A DNA stretch of 64,000 nucleotides from Streptomyces sp. CC228A. Its GTDB lineage: Bacteria; Actinomycetota; Actinomycetes; Streptomycetales; Streptomycetaceae. Positions 62,277 to 64,000 of the stretch are shown here, in pieces. The stretch is from positions 744,001 through 808,000 of the forward strand of contig NZ_JAJPUI010000002.1 in assembly GCF_021390935.1 (NCBI RefSeq). Reading direction: 5' to 3'. The translations under genes and the position numbers were made by a program. The notes under the pieces were generated by a model. It made no database searches, had not been told where the DNA came from, and saw only the letters and a program-made list of their open reading frames with translations. The stretch's first letter is position 1, and every line of letters starts with the position of its first letter.

Positions 62277-63488
62277 ATGCAGGTCATCCAGTCCACGAAG
62301 CTCGCCAACGTCTGCTACGAGATCCGTGGCCCGGTGCTCGACGAGGCGATGCGGCTGGAGGCGGCGGGCCACCGCATCCTCAAGCTCAACACCGGCAACC
62401 CGGCGGCCTTCGGCTTCGAGTGCCCGCCCGCCATCCTCGAGGACATGCTGCGCAACCTCGGCGACGCGCACGGCTACGGCGACGCCAAGGGCCTGCTGTC
62501 GGCGCGCCGCGCGGTGATGAGCCACTACGAGACGAAGGGCATCCCGCTGTCCGTCGAGGACATCTACCTCGGCAACGGTGTGTCCGAGCTGATCCAGATG
62601 GCGATGCAGGCGCTGCTCGACGACGGCGACGAGGTGCTCGTCCCGGCGCCGGACTACCCGCTGTGGACGGCGTCCGTGGCGCTCGCCGGGGGCACGGCGG
62701 TGCACTACCGCTGCGACGAGCAGGCCGACTGGATGCCGGACCTGGCGGACATCGAGCGCAAGGTCACGGACCGCACGAAGGCCCTCGTCATCATCAACCC
62801 GAACAACCCGACGGGCGCGGTCTACGACGACGAGATGCTGCGCGGGCTGACGGAGATCGCCCGCCGCCACAACCTGGTCATCTGCTCGGACGAGATCTAC
62901 GACAAGATCCTCTACGACGGCGCGACGCACACCCCGACCGCCGCCATCGCCCCGGACCTGCTGTGCCTGACCTTCAACGGCATGTCGAAGAACTACCGGG
63001 TGGCGGGCTACCGCAGCGGCTGGCTCGCGGTCTGCGGCCCGAAGGCGCACGCCTCCTCGTACATCGAGGGGCTGACCATCCTGGCCAACATGCGGCTGTG
63101 CGCGAACATGCCGGCGCAGCACGCGATCGCCGCCGCGCTCCAGGGGCGCCAGTCCGTCGAGGCGCTCGTCGCGCCGGGCGGCCGGCTGCTGGAGCAGCGG
63201 GACGCGGCGTACGAGCGGCTCATCGACATCCCCGGCGTGACCTGCGTGAAGCCGAAGGGGGCCCTCTACCTCTTCCCGCGTCTGGACCCGGCCGTCTACA
63301 AGATCAAGGACGACCGGCAGATGGTCCTGGACCTGCTGCGGGCCGAGAAGATCATGGTGGTGCACGGCACGGGCTTCAACTGGCACGAGCCGGACCACTT
63401 CCGCATCGTGACGCTGCCGAACGCGAAGGACCTGACGGACGCGGTGAACCGCATCGGGAACTTCCTGGACGGTTACGGGCAGCACTGA
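62277..63488 (+). CDS. alaA: Alanine aminotransferase AlaA-type
   Basis: 403 codons from ATG 62277. Class I aminotransferase: LKLNTGNPAAFGFECPP, GYGDAKGLLSARRAV, PAPDYPLWTASVALAGG, VIINPNNPTGAVY, CSDEIYDKILYDG, FNGMSKNYRVAGYRSGW (PLP Lys238), ANMRLCANMPAQHAI. The sequence follows E. coli AlaA closely over its whole length. Makes alanine from pyruvate and glutamate. Divergent from the mannosyltransferase gene with 106 bases between; hairpin after the stop. Confidence 0.95.
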   Translation: MQVIQSTKLANVCYEIRGPVLDEAMRLEAAGHRILKLNTGNPAAFGFECPPAILEDMLRNLGDAHGYGDAKGLLSARRAVMSHYETKGIPLSVEDIYLGNGVSELIQMAMQALLDDGDEVLVPAPDYPLWTASVALAGGTAVHYRCDEQADWMPDLADIERKVTDRTKALVIINPNNPTGAVYDDEMLRGLTEIARRHNLVICSDEIYDKILYDGATHTPTAAIAPDLLCLTFNGMSKNYRVAGYRSGWLAVCGPKAHASSYIEGLTILANMRLCANMPAQHAIAAALQGRQSVEALVAPGGRLLEQRDAAYERLIDIPGVTCVKPKGALYLFPRLDPAVYKIKDDRQMVLDLLRAEKIMVVHGTGFNWHEPDHFRIVTLPNAKDLTDAVNRIGNFLDGYGQH

Positions 63489-63533
63489 CGCGAATACTTA
63501 GTACGGACTCAACTTTAGACTGAATCCAAGATA

Positions 63534-63568
63534 GGATGGCCTTCTCGCAGTGAGCAGGAAGGCCATCC
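63534..63568 (+). terminator. Hairpin after alaA
   Basis: 11-bp stem GGATGGCCTTC/GAAGGCCATCC with a 13-base loop. It ends 4 bases before the next gene's ATG, so it may also act on that gene's translation. AT-rich promoter-like DNA (CTTAGTACGGACTCAACTTTAG) lies just before it. Confidence 0.65.
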
Positions 63569-63572
63569 CCCC

Positions 63573-63963
63573 ATGTACGAACCGATCCGCAGCAAGTCGG
63601 TCCACCAGGTGGCCGACGACGACCAGCGACGGTTCCCCCATCGCTCCCGCGAGGAGGAACTGGACATCCAGCTGGCCGGGCACCTCGCCGCACTGCTCGC
63701 CGTCACCGACGAGCTCGGCGACGACGCGGCCGCCGAGCGCATCGCGCAGCAGGTCGCCCGGCTGCGCGGCGCCCGCCGCCCGGCACGCCGGCCTGACCGG
63801 CGCGGATCCGTCCGCGCTGCACCGCAGGGCGCACGCCCTGGCCGGGCGCGCCCTCGTCGTCGCGGCCTCCCGCGCCGACACCGCCGTCGCGATCCTCGCC
63901 GCCGAGCGCATGGACGCGCACAGCGCCACACTGGGCGACAGCAGCCTGGTCGGCGCCCCCTGA
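63573..63963 (+). CDS. Small conserved protein, frameshifted
   Basis: From ATG 63573: MYEPIRSKSVHQVADDDQRR, then REEELDIQLAGHLAALLAVT and AAERIAQQVARLRGA in one frame. A second frame continues GADPSALHRRAHALAGRALV and VAASRADTAVAILAAERMDA to a stop at 63961-63963. Together they give one helical protein of about 130 residues; the join (about 63765-63785) is in GCGCCCGCCGCCCGG and needs one base removed or two added. Soluble, Ala-rich helices, no named domain. A Streptomyces-type conserved hypothetical. Confidence 0.6.
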
Positions 63964-64000
63964 CGGCCCCGGTCCGCGCTCGCGGAAGGCGCGCGGACCG

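Overview
The window is high-GC actinobacterial chromosome, very probably Streptomyces. Evidence: extreme G/C at third codon positions, GTG starts with AGGAGG-type ribosome sites, a rare TTA codon in a developmental phosphatase, a DasR-type operator before a chitinase, a gene trio of anti-sigma-like ATPase, DUF5753 regulator and DUF397 protein, and a complete actinobacterial Tad (Flp) pilus cluster. I saw no rRNA, tRNA, prophage, insertion sequence or CRISPR array.

Layout. 1-11.3 kb: secreted SGNH hydrolase (cut by the edge), fumarase, DUF402 protein, SpoIIE-type phosphatase, class A penicillin-binding protein, an SPFH/ribbon-helix-helix operon and a membrane endonuclease/exonuclease/phosphatase protein. 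11.5-13.7 kb: oxyR divergent from ahpC-ahpD (peroxide defence). 13.8-24 kb: AI-2E transporter, secreted lytic transglycosylase, PIN-PhoH ATPase, prenyl transferase, aldo/keto reductase, a second SGNH hydrolase, acetyltransferase and a small secreted protein.

24-49 kb is the most unusual part. A prepilin peptidase (24 kb) is followed by two tandem paralogues, an Imm52-like immunity gene and a long toxin gene whose N-terminal half is four membrane helices plus a Flp-pilin-like helix and whose C-terminus is a Tox-REase-5-like nuclease. Next come the ATPase/DUF5753/DUF397 trio and then, all on the minus strand, the Tad machine: zinc-ribbon protein, CpaB, TadZ, two TadE-like pseudopilins, TadA, TadB, TadC, a histidine kinase and NarL-type regulator, Flp pilin, TadG-like protein, lipoprotein and OmpA-family protein. 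A second pilin-helix protein with a large outer domain and its four-helix membrane partner sit at 46.8-48.9 kb. A near-identical inverted repeat (TGGGCCC-N2-GGGCCCA and close variants) lies before four of these transcription units (prepilin peptidase, toxin, Flp pilin, second pilin-helix operon). This suggests one regulon joining the pilus, the pilin-signal toxin and the second pilin-helix protein.

49-64 kb: secreted GH18 chitinase with a DasR site, a divergent Nramp-like transporter, M14 carboxypeptidase, Ser/Thr kinase, a D-amino-acid locus (RidA, IclR and PfkB kinase divergent from a D-serine dehydratase-like enzyme and a D-aminoacylase), an MptB-like mannosyltransferase, alanine aminotransferase AlaA and a small conserved protein.

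At least seven genes have their conserved parts in two reading frames that join inside short G/C runs or GC-rich low-complexity stretches. Most need a single restored base. This looks like a consensus-quality problem in the source assembly, and those genes are annotated across the frameshift. Perfect GC-rich hairpins close most convergent gene pairs.
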